Below the pieces are notes generated by a model. The model did not search any database, was not told the origin of the DNA, and saw only the letters and a list, made by a program, of their open reading frames with translations. From NCBI GenBank assembly GCA_027622975.1, contig JAQBVN010000005.1:1-64000 (forward strand): a stretch of DNA of 64,000 bases, in the 5' to 3' direction. The translations under genes were made by a program, and so were the position numbers. Below are positions 8,445 to 16,722 of the stretch, one piece after another; the first letter of the stretch is position 1; each line of letters begins with the position of its first letter. The DNA comes from Bacteroidota bacterium. GTDB taxonomy: Bacteria > Bacteroidota > Bacteroidia > Flavobacteriales_D > Sanyastnellaceae.

Positions 8445-9653
8445 TCAGGCCAAACGCCCGGCCAGGAACCCCGTGGTCCACGCCGCCTGAAAGTTGAAGC
8501 CTCCCGTCACGCCGTCCACGTCGAGGACCTCTCCCGCGAAATAAATGCCGGGCACGACGCGGCTTTGCATCGTGGCGAATTCGACCTCGCCAAGGCTTAC
8601 ACCCCCGCACGTCACGAACTCCTCTTTGAACGTCGTCTTGCCGCGCACGTCGTAGACGTCGTTGAGCAGCGTGTTGACGAGCTTGTTCTTCGCCTTTTTG
8701 CCTAGGTCGACCCAAACCGCGTCGGCCTGCACGTCTGCCCTTTCCAGCAGGTAGGCCCAAAACTTCCTCGGCAGTTCAAACGGACACGCGTTCGCCACTT
8801 TCTTCTTCCGCATGTCCTGCATGGTGTCGTCGATCGTGGCGTTTACATCTGCTTCGTTCGCGATGCCAATCCAGTTCACCTGAACTGAAAATTCATAGTT
8901 GCGCTCGGCGAGTTCGCGGGCGCCCCACGCGCTGAGTTTCAGCACGGCCGGACCGCTCATGCCCCAGTGGGTGATCAGGACGGGACCGTCTTGGACGAGT
9001 TTGGTGCCTTGGATTCGAACGCGTGCCTCGGGCACGACGACGCCCATCAGGTCGGTGATGTCGGCACCGGGCATGTTGAACGTGAACAGGGACGGGACGG
9101 GTGGGGCGACGGAGTGGCCGAGCGCTTCGAGCCACGCGAGGCCCTCCCGCTTGGGGCTGCCGCCCGTCGCCACGACCACGCGATCGAAGCGCTCGCCGTT
9201 CAGGGTGAAGCCGTCCGGCGCGAGGGGGGTGAGTTCCTGGACCGGGGATTGGAGGCGGACCTCAATCCCGTGCCGGTCCGCCTCGCGAACGAGGCAGTCG
9301 ATGACGGTTTGGGACGAGTCGGTGACGGGAAACATGCGCCCGTCGCCTTCGGTTTTGAGGGCCACGCCCCGCGACTCAAACCACGCGACCGTGTCGGATG
9401 CCTGGAACGTTCCGAAGGCTTTTTTCAACTCCTTGCCGCCACGGGGGTAGTGCCTGGACAGTACTGAAGGGGAGAAGCAGTGGTGGGTGACGTTGCAGCG
9501 GCCGCCGCCGGAGATTTTGACCTTGGAAAGGAGTTTGGCCGTCTTCTCAAAGAGCACGACATGGGCGGAAGGGTGGTGCTTCGCCGCAGACAACGCCGCG
9601 AAAAACCCCGCCGCGCCGCCGCCAATCACCGCCACCTTCAGAGCGCCTTCCAT
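8445..9653 (-). CDS. YhiN/HI0933-type FAD-dependent oxidoreductase
   Basis: A 402-residue flavoprotein. The N-terminal dinucleotide-binding loop is VAVIGGGAAGFFAAL (about 8-22), followed by ISGGGRCNVTHH, the hallmark of the HI0933/YhiN family. VVVATGGSPKREGLAWLEALG near the middle and a C-terminal GGVSLGEV...GIYFAGEVLDVDGVTGGFNFQ complete the pattern. Members are annotated as NAD(P)/FAD-dependent oxidoreductases; the physiological substrate is not established. It is cytoplasmic. A TAATTTGC box on the minus strand ends four bases before the ATG, suggesting a leaderless message. Confidence 0.85.
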   Translation of the reverse strand: MEGALKVAVIGGGAAGFFAALSAAKHHPSAHVVLFEKTAKLLSKVKISGGGRCNVTHHCFSPSVLSRHYPRGGKELKKAFGTFQASDTVAWFESRGVALKTEGDGRMFPVTDSSQTVIDCLVREADRHGIEVRLQSPVQELTPLAPDGFTLNGERFDRVVVATGGSPKREGLAWLEALGHSVAPPVPSLFTFNMPGADITDLMGVVVPEARVRIQGTKLVQDGPVLITHWGMSGPAVLKLSAWGARELAERNYEFSVQVNWIGIANEADVNATIDDTMQDMRKKKVANACPFELPRKFWAYLLERADVQADAVWVDLGKKAKNKLVNTLLNDVYDVRGKTTFKEEFVTCGGVSLGEVEFATMQSRVVPGIYFAGEVLDVDGVTGGFNFQAAWTTGFLAGRLA

Positions 9654-9657
9654 GCCC

Positions 9658-9665
9658 GCAAATTA
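9658..9665 (-). promoter_or_regulatory. putative -7 box (TAATTTGC) of the flavoprotein gene
   Basis: Read on the minus strand it resembles the Bacteroidota TAnnTTTG element and ends four bases from the ATG at 9653. No TTG is present 19 bases upstream, so the call rests on the box and its recurring position. Confidence 0.45.
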
Positions 9666-9687
9666 GCCCACAAGCGCACGGTGCGCG

Positions 9688-9695
9688 TATCTTTC
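9688..9695 (+). promoter_or_regulatory. putative -7 box (TATCTTTC) of the hydroxylase gene
   Basis: The box lies five bases before the ATG at 9701. The same TATCTT core recurs before yicC, tRNA-Gln, the DoxX gene and others. It is back to back with the minus-strand box at 9658-9665. Confidence 0.45.
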
Positions 9696-9700
9696 CGTAC

Positions 9701-10528
9701 ATGGAAGCGTTCCTCGACTTTTTTGAAGCCATGCCTTCGTGGCAGAAGCTCGTGTGGATTGTGGTGTGCATGTCGTTCAACCTTGCGATCGAGGGAATTC
9801 GGCCGCTGTTCCAAGGTGGGTTCCGATCCTGGAAGCACACGCGCACCAACCTGACCTTCCTCGCCACGACGATGGCGATCAACGCGGCGTTTGGGGCCGC
9901 GACGGTGGGCGTGTTTGCGTGGGCGGCGACCAACGAGGTCGGCCTGCTACACATGATGGAGGCGCCGACCTGGGTGGAGCTTTTGGTCGCCATCGTGGTC
10001 TTCGACCTCCTTGCGCAGTACGGCGTGCACTGGTGCCTGCACAACGTGAAACCCCTGTGGCGTTTGCACATGGTCCACCACAGCGACACGCACGTGGACG
10101 TGACGACGGGAACCCGTCACCACCCCCTGGACTTTGTGGTGCGGGAGTGCTTCGCCTTGGCGGCCGTGCTCGTGACGGGCGCGCCCGTGGCCTTCTACCT
10201 GTTCTATCGAATCCTGACCGTGTTCTTCACGTACCTCACCCACGCGAACATCGAGCTTCCTGAAAAGGTGGATCGGGCGATTAGCTGGGTCTTCGTGTCG
10301 CCCAACATGCACAAATTCCACCACCACTTTGAGGTGCCGTGGACGGACCGCAATTACGGCAACATGCTGAGCGTTTGGGATCGGCTCTTCGGGACCTTCA
10401 CCTACGGCGACATGGCGGACATCAAGTACGGGCTTGACGTGGCGGATGAAAGCCGCGGGGACGACTTGGGTTACCAGATGGGCTTGCCGTTCCGCCGCGA
10501 TGTGAAGTCGTCTGGCCAAAAGCTTTGA
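9701..10528 (+). CDS. sterol desaturase / fatty acid hydroxylase superfamily membrane protein
   Basis: A 275-residue integral membrane di-iron enzyme. Hydrophobic segments occupy about 15-33, 45-75, 85-105 and 150-180. The histidine boxes of the superfamily are present in order: HWCLH (about 111-115), HMVHH (124-128), HANIE (near 182) and HKFHHHFE (about 204-211). Family members hydroxylate or desaturate sterols, carotenoids or fatty acids, with the His clusters facing the cytoplasm. The substrate is unknown here. The start is supported by a -7-like box five bases upstream. Confidence 0.85.
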   Translation: MEAFLDFFEAMPSWQKLVWIVVCMSFNLAIEGIRPLFQGGFRSWKHTRTNLTFLATTMAINAAFGAATVGVFAWAATNEVGLLHMMEAPTWVELLVAIVVFDLLAQYGVHWCLHNVKPLWRLHMVHHSDTHVDVTTGTRHHPLDFVVRECFALAAVLVTGAPVAFYLFYRILTVFFTYLTHANIELPEKVDRAISWVFVSPNMHKFHHHFEVPWTDRNYGNMLSVWDRLFGTFTYGDMADIKYGLDVADESRGDDLGYQMGLPFRRDVKSSGQKL

Positions 10529-10604
10529 AAACCCACATTGCATGCAACTCGGCAATCAGAACTTGGGTCTGAATACCAGAGTGACTTACCCCAAAACCTG
10601 ACCC

Positions 10605-10841
10605 ATGAACTTTTTGAAAACTGCTTTGATGGCCCTCCTCGTTGGCGGAGGTCTCGCTTCATGCTCGGAGTCTTACACGTGCACGTGCCCGGTGAAATGC
10701 GAAATGGAGATGTGCGCAGACTCCTGCGTGTGTGGCATGGCGGATGACGTGGTCGAACACGCCATTACAGCGGCCAACCTGGACGATGCCGAGGCAGAAT
10801 GTGCCACGCACGGCACCGACTGCGTCTTGACTGTCGATTGA
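10605..10841 (+). CDS. small cysteine-rich lipoprotein
   Basis: 78 residues with a lipoprotein signal (MNFLKTALMALLVGGGLASC, lipid on C20). The mature part of about 58 residues has cysteines in a tight run (TCTCPVKCEMEMCADSCVCG) and two more near the acidic C-terminus. The pattern could bind metal or be disulfide-rich, but I recognise no family. It overlaps the longest frame of the downstream thioesterase but not that gene's likely true start. Confidence 0.6.
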   Translation: MNFLKTALMALLVGGGLASCSESYTCTCPVKCEMEMCADSCVCGMADDVVEHAITAANLDDAEAECATHGTDCVLTVD

Positions 10842-10879
10842 TTGTTGCGCAGGTGCAAGGCGTCAGCGACCTTTGCGCC

Positions 10880-11275
10880 ATGCAATTGCTTGGAACCAAA
10901 GTCTGCAAGAAGTACGACCTCGGGGTGCACAACAACTTGTTTGGCGGCACCATGCTCAGCTGGATCGACGAATCGGCGGTCGCCTTTGTGAACGAAGTCT
11001 GCCATTGCCCGACCATGGTGACGCTCAAGATTGAGGAGGTCCTGTTCAAGTCGCCAGTCAAGGAGAACAACCTCATCAAGATCTACGGCCAAATCGACCG
11101 CATCGGAAGCAAGAGCATCACAGTCTCTGTGGAGGCCCGCAAGTTCAACGTCTACAGCCACGAAGAGGCGGTGGTGTGCAGCACTCGCTTGGTCTTCGTG
11201 CGCCTCGACGACGACGGGAAGAGCATCCCCATCGCCAAGCATGTTCGGGAGAAGTATCCCGAGAAGTGCATGTGA
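10880..11275 (+). CDS. hotdog-fold acyl-CoA thioesterase
   Basis: The ATG at 10880 (MQLLGTKVCKKYDLG) is used; the upstream extension overlaps the lipoprotein gene and is not protein-like. The 131-residue product carries the acyl-CoA thioesterase pattern VHNNLFGGTMLSWIDESA, in which the Asp after W-I is the usual catalytic residue, and ends in a basic tail. YciA-type enzymes hydrolyse medium- and long-chain acyl-CoAs in the cytoplasm. It starts about 38 bases after the small lipoprotein gene. Confidence 0.82.
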   Translation: MQLLGTKVCKKYDLGVHNNLFGGTMLSWIDESAVAFVNEVCHCPTMVTLKIEEVLFKSPVKENNLIKIYGQIDRIGSKSITVSVEARKFNVYSHEEAVVCSTRLVFVRLDDDGKSIPIAKHVREKYPEKCM

Positions 11276-11288
11276 GGGTCAACTCCTC

Positions 11289-13625
11289 TTAACAGTCTTC
11301 ACCGAAGACAGCGAGGATTTCTAGGATGTCCCATACGGTGACAGCGAGGTCTCCATCCACATCGGCCGTGCAACTTTGTTCGCACCCGAATTCTCCAAGC
11401 ACTTCCAACACGTCAGCCACGGAGATGAATCCGTCTTGCGTCACATCGGCAGGACAATCGGTGATCTCATCTCCTAAGATTTGGCCGTCGCAGTTGTTGT
11501 CGATTCCCTGTCCAGAGCCTGGGGCCCCCGGATAGGCTGCTGCGTTGCCGTCATCGCAGTCGCCACCGACCAGAACCCATCCATCGGGAAGTGGATCACA
11601 GGCGTCCGCAATCATTTGGTCTCCACCCACACCATCTCCATCACCATCGACAAACACGACGTCGTAAGGATAGGTGCAGCTGCCATCGTTTGTCACAGCG
11701 ATCGGGTCGTAATTGCATGCATCCATGTCTGTGCATCCCAAAGCGCCGAGCTCTAAACAAAATGCCTCCGTGACACTGGATGAGAACGCTCCGCCGGTGA
11801 TGTTCAAACCCGAGGCAGAGGTGAGGGTGTACGATCCTTGGCCGAATTCGCAGCACAATCCATCTCCAAAACTGTCAAACACTTGAAGGTTGTAACACCC
11901 TACGTCAAGACAGGCTTCAGCAACAAATTCAGAACTGACTCCCGCGTAAGGCCCTCCGGACATGACCACGTTGCCTGCTTCATCGGTGACTGTCCATGTG
12001 GTTTCTCCTGGATAGTTGTCCGTCAAGATGGTGACGGTGACAGCCACACAAGGGTACAGGCATGAATCATCGAAAGTCACGGCGTTCGGGTCAAAATTCA
12101 AGGCGCTGGGATCGGTGCATCCGGGCGGCTCGTTGATGCAGTCGAACACGGAGAAGCTCACTTCCGCACTGTTTCCTTGGTTGTCGGTGAGGGTCACGTC
12201 GTACGTTGCGAACGGCCCTTGCGGAAATCCGGACAACACGACCACAGCGCCTGTGGGTGTGGGCTGGATGTCTGCTGAGACACCGGCAGGGAGTCCCAGA
12301 ACCGACAGGTCTCCGACAGCCGACTGGCTGGTCAGGGTCACCTCCACACTTTCGTTGAAACACACCAATTCCGCCAGAGTCGATGCTGTGAAGACCGAGG
12401 GTTTCAACAGAAACAATCCCTGTTCAATGTGGCTCACTGCCACCACCCCTGAAGCGAAGAAAGGATAGTTGGACCATGATCCATTGAATGCGGCGGAATT
12501 GCTGGACGGATACACATCGAAGTAGGCAATTTCAGATGCATTTCCGTTGGCCACATCCGAGACGTCCATCATCCGCAATCCCGCGCGGTAGTTGCTTTGG
12601 TAGGCAATACCGTCTTTGATGTAGAGGTTGTGATCGATGGCCGGGAGCGACGAGGTGTAGGTGAAGGCCAAAAATGGGTTGTCCAAGTCCTCGACGTTCC
12701 AGAAATAAGTGGTGGTGCCATTGACGATTCCGTAGTACTCGTCCAATTCATCTCCCACCACGAAGAACCGATGGTCCTCGGTCAACCACCCTTGGTGGGT
12801 GTAACCGGGGTTGTAATTTCCTTCAGCAAGGGTGTTGGAGAGAACGATGGCATCGGTCGGGTCGGTCACGTCGATGATGGACACCTTCACCTCGTTGCAT
12901 GCAAAGGCAATTTCCTTTCCCTGGTGATCGGGGTCAGGTCCGATGTAGTTCACGACGTGCGCATCATGCGCGTAACCTTCTTCGGACACCAAACCGACAA
13001 TCGTGGGATTCAGAGGGTCGTTGATGTCAACAATGTGCAGGCCGCCATTCGCTGTGCCAGTTCCCACGCCATAGGCATGTCCTGTGGCTTCATTGATGAC
13101 AATGTTGTGTGCATTTCCAAATCCGGAATACACGGCATCTGCCGCGAAGGTTTGGGGTGGATTGCTCACATCGCGCAGCTTGGTGAGGTCAAACACCTGC
13201 ATGCCATGCCCCCCCGCCTCGGACACGATGAAGGCGTGATGTTGATCGAGCTCAGGTCGGCTGAACACTTTCGCATCTCGCCACAAAGAATTGACGGTGT
13301 TTGTCGGCAAGTTGCCGAGGTACAAGGGGTTGATGGGGTCCGAAATGTCGATGAAGGCCGTGCCTGAGGTTCGGCACAAAATGACGTATTCCGTGCCATC
13401 AAGAGGGTCGGTCCACCCCCAAATATCATTCATGTTGCCTCCGCCGACGGCGCCAACACCCATGGTCGAGAGCAGGTCGATGTGGTTGCATGGATACAAT
13501 CCCGCGGCCAAGCCTCCTTCGCAAGGAGATTGCCCTGCAAGGGTCGTGCATATTCCAAGCGTGGCCAGCAACCACGTGAGGGCTTGCCAGGACCGAGTGT
13601 CAGAGGAAAGGAAACTCGAGTTCAT
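11289..13625 (-). CDS. secreted choice-of-anchor-B (LVIVD-type) protein with dockerin-like tail
   Basis: The ATG at 13625 opens a signal peptide that probably ends near CTTLAGQ; it lies 7 bases after the stop of the upstream nuclease gene, so the two are likely co-transcribed. Of 778 residues, the first 400 or so form the choice-of-anchor-B domain with repeated phrases such as AFIDISDPINPLYLG, LHIVDINDPLNPTIVG and SIIDVTDPTDAIVLS, a propeller-like LVIVD pattern. Then come two GCTD...DDSC/DGSC modules, a Ca-binding-type DGDGDGVGGD segment, and a C-terminal pair of dockerin-like motifs (SVADVLEVLGEFGC and TVWDILEILAVFGEDC). The protein is extracellular; its function is unknown. Confidence 0.78.
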   Translation of the reverse strand: MNSSFLSSDTRSWQALTWLLATLGICTTLAGQSPCEGGLAAGLYPCNHIDLLSTMGVGAVGGGNMNDIWGWTDPLDGTEYVILCRTSGTAFIDISDPINPLYLGNLPTNTVNSLWRDAKVFSRPELDQHHAFIVSEAGGHGMQVFDLTKLRDVSNPPQTFAADAVYSGFGNAHNIVINEATGHAYGVGTGTANGGLHIVDINDPLNPTIVGLVSEEGYAHDAHVVNYIGPDPDHQGKEIAFACNEVKVSIIDVTDPTDAIVLSNTLAEGNYNPGYTHQGWLTEDHRFFVVGDELDEYYGIVNGTTTYFWNVEDLDNPFLAFTYTSSLPAIDHNLYIKDGIAYQSNYRAGLRMMDVSDVANGNASEIAYFDVYPSSNSAAFNGSWSNYPFFASGVVAVSHIEQGLFLLKPSVFTASTLAELVCFNESVEVTLTSQSAVGDLSVLGLPAGVSADIQPTPTGAVVVLSGFPQGPFATYDVTLTDNQGNSAEVSFSVFDCINEPPGCTDPSALNFDPNAVTFDDSCLYPCVAVTVTILTDNYPGETTWTVTDEAGNVVMSGGPYAGVSSEFVAEACLDVGCYNLQVFDSFGDGLCCEFGQGSYTLTSASGLNITGGAFSSSVTEAFCLELGALGCTDMDACNYDPIAVTNDGSCTYPYDVVFVDGDGDGVGGDQMIADACDPLPDGWVLVGGDCDDGNAAAYPGAPGSGQGIDNNCDGQILGDEITDCPADVTQDGFISVADVLEVLGEFGCEQSCTADVDGDLAVTVWDILEILAVFGEDC

Positions 13626-13632
13626 GGGGGAA

Positions 13633-15186
13633 TCAGTTGCAGGTTTGGCCAAAAGCGGAGAGTAGCAGCAGCACGTCGGTGACCGTGGTCGATCCGTCGC
13701 CGTCAAAGTCGATGGGACATCCCCCCGTGCATCCAAAGGCTCCAAGCACCTCCAGGATGTCTGCCACCCCCACAATGAGATCGCCATTCAAATCTTCGGG
13801 ACATCCCGTGCCGGGGGCGTTCACATGAATGGTTTGCGTCGCCGTGGTCACATTTCCACAAGCATCGGTGGCAGTGAAGACACGGAGGATGTCGTACGGG
13901 TCGGGACAAGGCCCACCAACCAATTGTGTGGCTACCGTCATCGTCACGGCGGAGCAGTCATCGACAGCTGTGGCCATCAAAGGGTTGAAGGTGTCGTCGT
14001 CGCACGTGATGGTTTCGTCCGCAGGGACAAACTCAAAGAAAGGGGGTGTCACGTCCACCACAACAAGGAGCTGGACGAAGGTGCTTGTGTTTCCGCAACC
14101 ATCGGTGGCCGTGTAGGTTCTTTCGATGCCAGAGGATCCTGTGCACCCTGCCGTTCCCGAAGGGGTGTCGGTCCACGTCAAGGAAGCAATGCCACATGGA
14201 TCAGTGGGGTCGGCCAAAGCGCCCGGCGTGATGCCGCACGACACATTGACGGAGGTGGCTGTTCCGCCGAAATCAGGTCCCTCATTGTCCAAAGGAGTCC
14301 CGTCATACATCCACGCGATGTAGACCAAGTCGGGATGCTCGATGTAAGGGTTGAAGTTGCCTTGGACCTCGTTGATTTTGTCGTTTCGACTCAGTTCCAC
14401 AGCATCAACGGGGTCAGCAACATGCCAATCGTACAGGGTTTGCAACGATCCACAATCCGTGATGATCGTACCAGCATTGGGGTACATGGTGTAGAAGTAA
14501 AACACGGCCCTGGCCACATCGCCTTTTTTGGATTCGCGCGGCTCCCAAACGCCCCCACTTCCTTCGGACCAGTTGTCGCTGTTGGCTGGCTCGTTGCCCG
14601 TGGATGTGTAGGTGTTTCCAACCACCCCGTACCACTGGGCGCTGTTGTCATTCACCTCACCATAAGGGTCGTTGCTACGGGCGCTGTTGGCACTTCCATG
14701 GGCAGGTCGCAGGATGTAGATGTCGCTCTTCATGGGCTCTGAACTCCCAAAAAAACTCTGCGGAACGATGTGCTCTGCGTTGATGGGGTTTGGGTAGGTG
14801 ACAAACCCTCCAGCCTGTTCAAACCCAGTGTAGATGCACTGGATGTCTCCGTCGGCACGGATGTCGGTGTATCCGTACATCTGTCTGCGCCCTTCGTCGT
14901 AGCCCAAACTGCTGTGATAACCCTCAAACCAATTGGCCTTCAACCAAGACCTCATGTCCTCGAGGTACAACCCACTTGGAGGGTCGGGTTGTGCCATGCA
15001 TACATTTCCCAGGAGCATGACAAGCACAAACACCCATCTCCCACCTGATCCCCACCAAGACAGTCGGCCCGAGGCGGGCAGAAATGATGCCCGACCGAGC
15101 GAGGGCGCCGATCCGGGCGCAGGTACCAAGGGCGACGCCTTCGATGTGCGGGTCAAGATCAGGGGAGAGGAACTCAAATGTGGCAT
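13633..15186 (-). CDS. secreted endonuclease I family nuclease with HYR-like repeats and dockerin-like tail
   Basis: I take the ATG at 15186 (517 residues), just downstream of a -7-like box; a TTG at 15192 is also possible. The first 45 or so residues are an unusual Ser/Pro-rich extension before the hydrophobic signal core WVFVLVMLLGNVCMAQ. The nuclease domain (about 70-290) shows NAEHIVPQSFF with the catalytic His (H139), VARAVFYFYTMYP and GNFNPYIEHPDLV, as in pfam Endonuclease_1. Two HYR-like repeats follow (TATDGCGNTSTF, TATDACGNVTTA), then tandem dockerin-like motifs VADILEVLGAFGC and VTDVLLLLSAFGQ. It probably degrades extracellular DNA. It is co-directional with the anchor-B gene 7 bases downstream. 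Confidence 0.82.
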   Translation of the reverse strand: MPHLSSSPLILTRTSKASPLVPAPGSAPSLGRASFLPASGRLSWWGSGGRWVFVLVMLLGNVCMAQPDPPSGLYLEDMRSWLKANWFEGYHSSLGYDEGRRQMYGYTDIRADGDIQCIYTGFEQAGGFVTYPNPINAEHIVPQSFFGSSEPMKSDIYILRPAHGSANSARSNDPYGEVNDNSAQWYGVVGNTYTSTGNEPANSDNWSEGSGGVWEPRESKKGDVARAVFYFYTMYPNAGTIITDCGSLQTLYDWHVADPVDAVELSRNDKINEVQGNFNPYIEHPDLVYIAWMYDGTPLDNEGPDFGGTATSVNVSCGITPGALADPTDPCGIASLTWTDTPSGTAGCTGSSGIERTYTATDGCGNTSTFVQLLVVVDVTPPFFEFVPADETITCDDDTFNPLMATAVDDCSAVTMTVATQLVGGPCPDPYDILRVFTATDACGNVTTATQTIHVNAPGTGCPEDLNGDLIVGVADILEVLGAFGCTGGCPIDFDGDGSTTVTDVLLLLSAFGQTCN

Positions 15187-15195
15187 GGGCAACCT

Positions 15196-15203
15196 TGAAG
15201 ATA
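15196..15203 (-). promoter_or_regulatory. putative -7 box (TATCTTCA) of the nuclease gene
   Basis: The box is on the minus strand nine bases before the ATG at 15186. It is the same sequence as the box before the DoxX gene. No TTG sits 19 bases upstream. Confidence 0.4.
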
Positions 15204-15326
15204 CAAAAATTCACTCCTGAGCGGGCCATGCGCCCACGGGCATGTGCTTCCTGCATGGCCGCTATGTGTACGATTCAACCACCAAGCTCGTTGGAATGTT
15301 GCACGGGTTTGGGCAATGAGTTTGAT

Positions 15327-15749
15327 TCATTCTGAAGCCAAACGCCGGTTGTCGAGCCACCCATCCACGCTCCACGCGCCTCCCCCCAACAGGCCCACAG
15401 CCGAGAAGGCGACCCCATAGAGCAACGCCATTTCTTTGTCTCCCAGAGGGTCTCCGCCATGCACGACAAAGGCGGCAACCCCCATCGTGAACGCAGCGGG
15501 AAGGGCCGCCCAGCGAGTTTTCCATCCCACCACCATCAGTGCCGGCGCCACGAGTTCGGCCAAGACCGTCAACACCAAGGAGACCTCGGGTCCGAGGCCC
15601 AGGAAATTGAAAAATTTCACGCCTTCCTCCGACCCCCATTGGTCGATGAGTCGATTCATTTTGGGCCATCCGTGGGTCATCATCAGCCCGGACGGCACGA
15701 CGCGCAAGAGCAGCAGCCCCACGTCCGGCAAATTCTCTTTCCAATTCAT
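15327..15749 (-). CDS. DoxX family membrane protein
   Basis: 140 residues with four hydrophobic segments at about 8-25, 55-75, 80-98 and 105-125. The N-terminal motif LLLLRVVPSGLMMTHGWPK matches the DoxX family (RxxxGxxxxxHGxxK). DoxX proteins are small inner-membrane proteins, some of them quinone-linked oxidoreductase subunits; the role here is not known. The start is backed by a TATCTTCA box seven bases upstream. Confidence 0.82.
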   Translation of the reverse strand: MNWKENLPDVGLLLLRVVPSGLMMTHGWPKMNRLIDQWGSEEGVKFFNFLGLGPEVSLVLTVLAELVAPALMVVGWKTRWAALPAAFTMGVAAFVVHGGDPLGDKEMALLYGVAFSAVGLLGGGAWSVDGWLDNRRLASE

Positions 15750-15756
15750 TACGTAT

Positions 15757-15764
15757 TGAAGATA
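15757..15764 (-). promoter_or_regulatory. putative -7 box (TATCTTCA) of the DoxX gene
   Basis: The box lies on the minus strand seven bases before the ATG at 15749, a spacing that would give a leaderless or near-leaderless transcript. Confidence 0.42.
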
Positions 15765-15865
15765 ACCCGTTCACGCGGGTATGTTCGCAACGATTTGGTA
15801 AAATGCTGATCGTCAGGTTGATTTGGATTGATCTTGTCAGCCATCAACCAACCAATCCCTACCTC

Positions 15866-16372
15866 ATGAAACAGGTGTTTGTTGCGGCAGTGGCCGCAGT
15901 GATGCTCGCCGGATGTGTGCGTCACGGATGCACTGATTTTGATGCCCTGAACTACAGCACTTCAGCCAACGTGGACGACGGTTCTTGCATTTTTCCGGAA
16001 GATGTGGATGGCATCTTGGCCTCCAACGAAGTGAGCGTTTCGTGGGTTTTCGACAATCCGAGTTACTTGGCAGCCATTGACTGGTCGGCAATCACTTCTT
16101 CCGTGGTGGACAACGGTGCCGTACTTGTTTTCGCCAAATACCAAAACGCATGGACAGCCTTGCCCATGACGGTGCCTTGGCCGGGAGGCTACACCAGTTC
16201 CATCAATTACTTCTATGCGACGGGTGGTGTCGTTGTGGAATGGCTGGACAGCGATTTTGTCCAACCGGACTATCCTTTCTTGACGGAATTCAAAATTGTG
16301 CTCCTCGAAGACCGTGCACTTGAATCGGAGGTCTCGGAGCAGCTCGAGAAGATACACTCTTCTCGGAATTAA
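15866..16372 (+). CDS. lipoprotein with one GCTD...DDGSC module
   Basis: The ATG at 15866 gives a lipoprotein signal ending MLAGC (C17), better than the start 63 bases upstream. Right after the lipidated Cys comes HGCTDFDALNYSTSANVDDG, one copy of the module also found in the anchor-B protein and the giant adhesin. The remaining 120 or so residues (SVSWVFDNPSYLAAIDWSAI onward) are hydrophobic/aromatic beta-like sequence of no family I can name. The protein should sit on the outer or inner membrane. Confidence 0.7.
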   Translation: MKQVFVAAVAAVMLAGCVRHGCTDFDALNYSTSANVDDGSCIFPEDVDGILASNEVSVSWVFDNPSYLAAIDWSAITSSVVDNGAVLVFAKYQNAWTALPMTVPWPGGYTSSINYFYATGGVVVEWLDSDFVQPDYPFLTEFKIVLLEDRALESEVSEQLEKIHSSRN

Positions 16373-16373
16373 G

Positions 16374-16433
16374 CAACAAAAAACCCCGCACCTAAGTGCG
16401 GGGCTTCTCTGGGGTTGTGGGCAAACCTGGACT
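16374..16433. repeat. upstream copy of duplicated tRNA-Val tail plus terminator
   Basis: Bases 16374-16424 are identical to 16555-16605, and the match continues with two mismatches to 16433/16614. Read on the minus strand the repeat holds the last part of tRNA-Val followed by the G/C-rich hairpin and a run of six T. Only the copy at 16555 adjoins a complete tRNA. The hairpin (CCCCGCAC, loop, GTGCGGGG at 16384-16403) may also end transcription of the lipoprotein gene on the plus strand. Confidence 0.85.
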
Positions 16434-16555
16434 ACCTCGCTTCGCTCGGTGGACACGTGGGGGAGGCCTTCACAACCCCTTCGAAGCCTGCGGACTGTCG
16501 TCCGCAAGTTTTCTTTTGGGATCCATGCGATCAAGCAAGCTTGTCTTTGGACCCC

Positions 16556-16584
16556 AACAAAAAACCCCGCACCTAAGTGCGGGG
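16556..16584 (-). terminator. intrinsic terminator of tRNA-Val
   Basis: An eight-base-pair stem, CCCCGCAC/GTGCGGGG with a four-base loop (16565-16584), is followed on the minus strand by six T (16564-16559). It starts about 14 bases after the tRNA 3' end. Confidence 0.85.
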
Positions 16585-16598
16585 CTTCTCTGGGGTTG

Positions 16599-16672
<74 letters not shown>

Positions 16673-16682
16673 AGAGCGGACG

Positions 16683-16712
16683 CAAATGTACAGCGGAGTT
16701 CATGAACTCCAA
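16683..16712 (-). promoter_or_regulatory. promoter of tRNA-Val
   Basis: On the minus strand TTG (16712-16710), 19 bases, then TACATTTG (16690-16683), a perfect match to the Bacteroidota sigma consensus. It ends 10 bases before the mature tRNA. Confidence 0.75.
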
Positions 16713-16722
16713 ACCTACCCGG

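Noticed and set aside
16404-16433. Second tRNA at the upstream repeat copy
   Set aside because: Only the acceptor end and part of the T arm are present; there is no anticodon or D arm.
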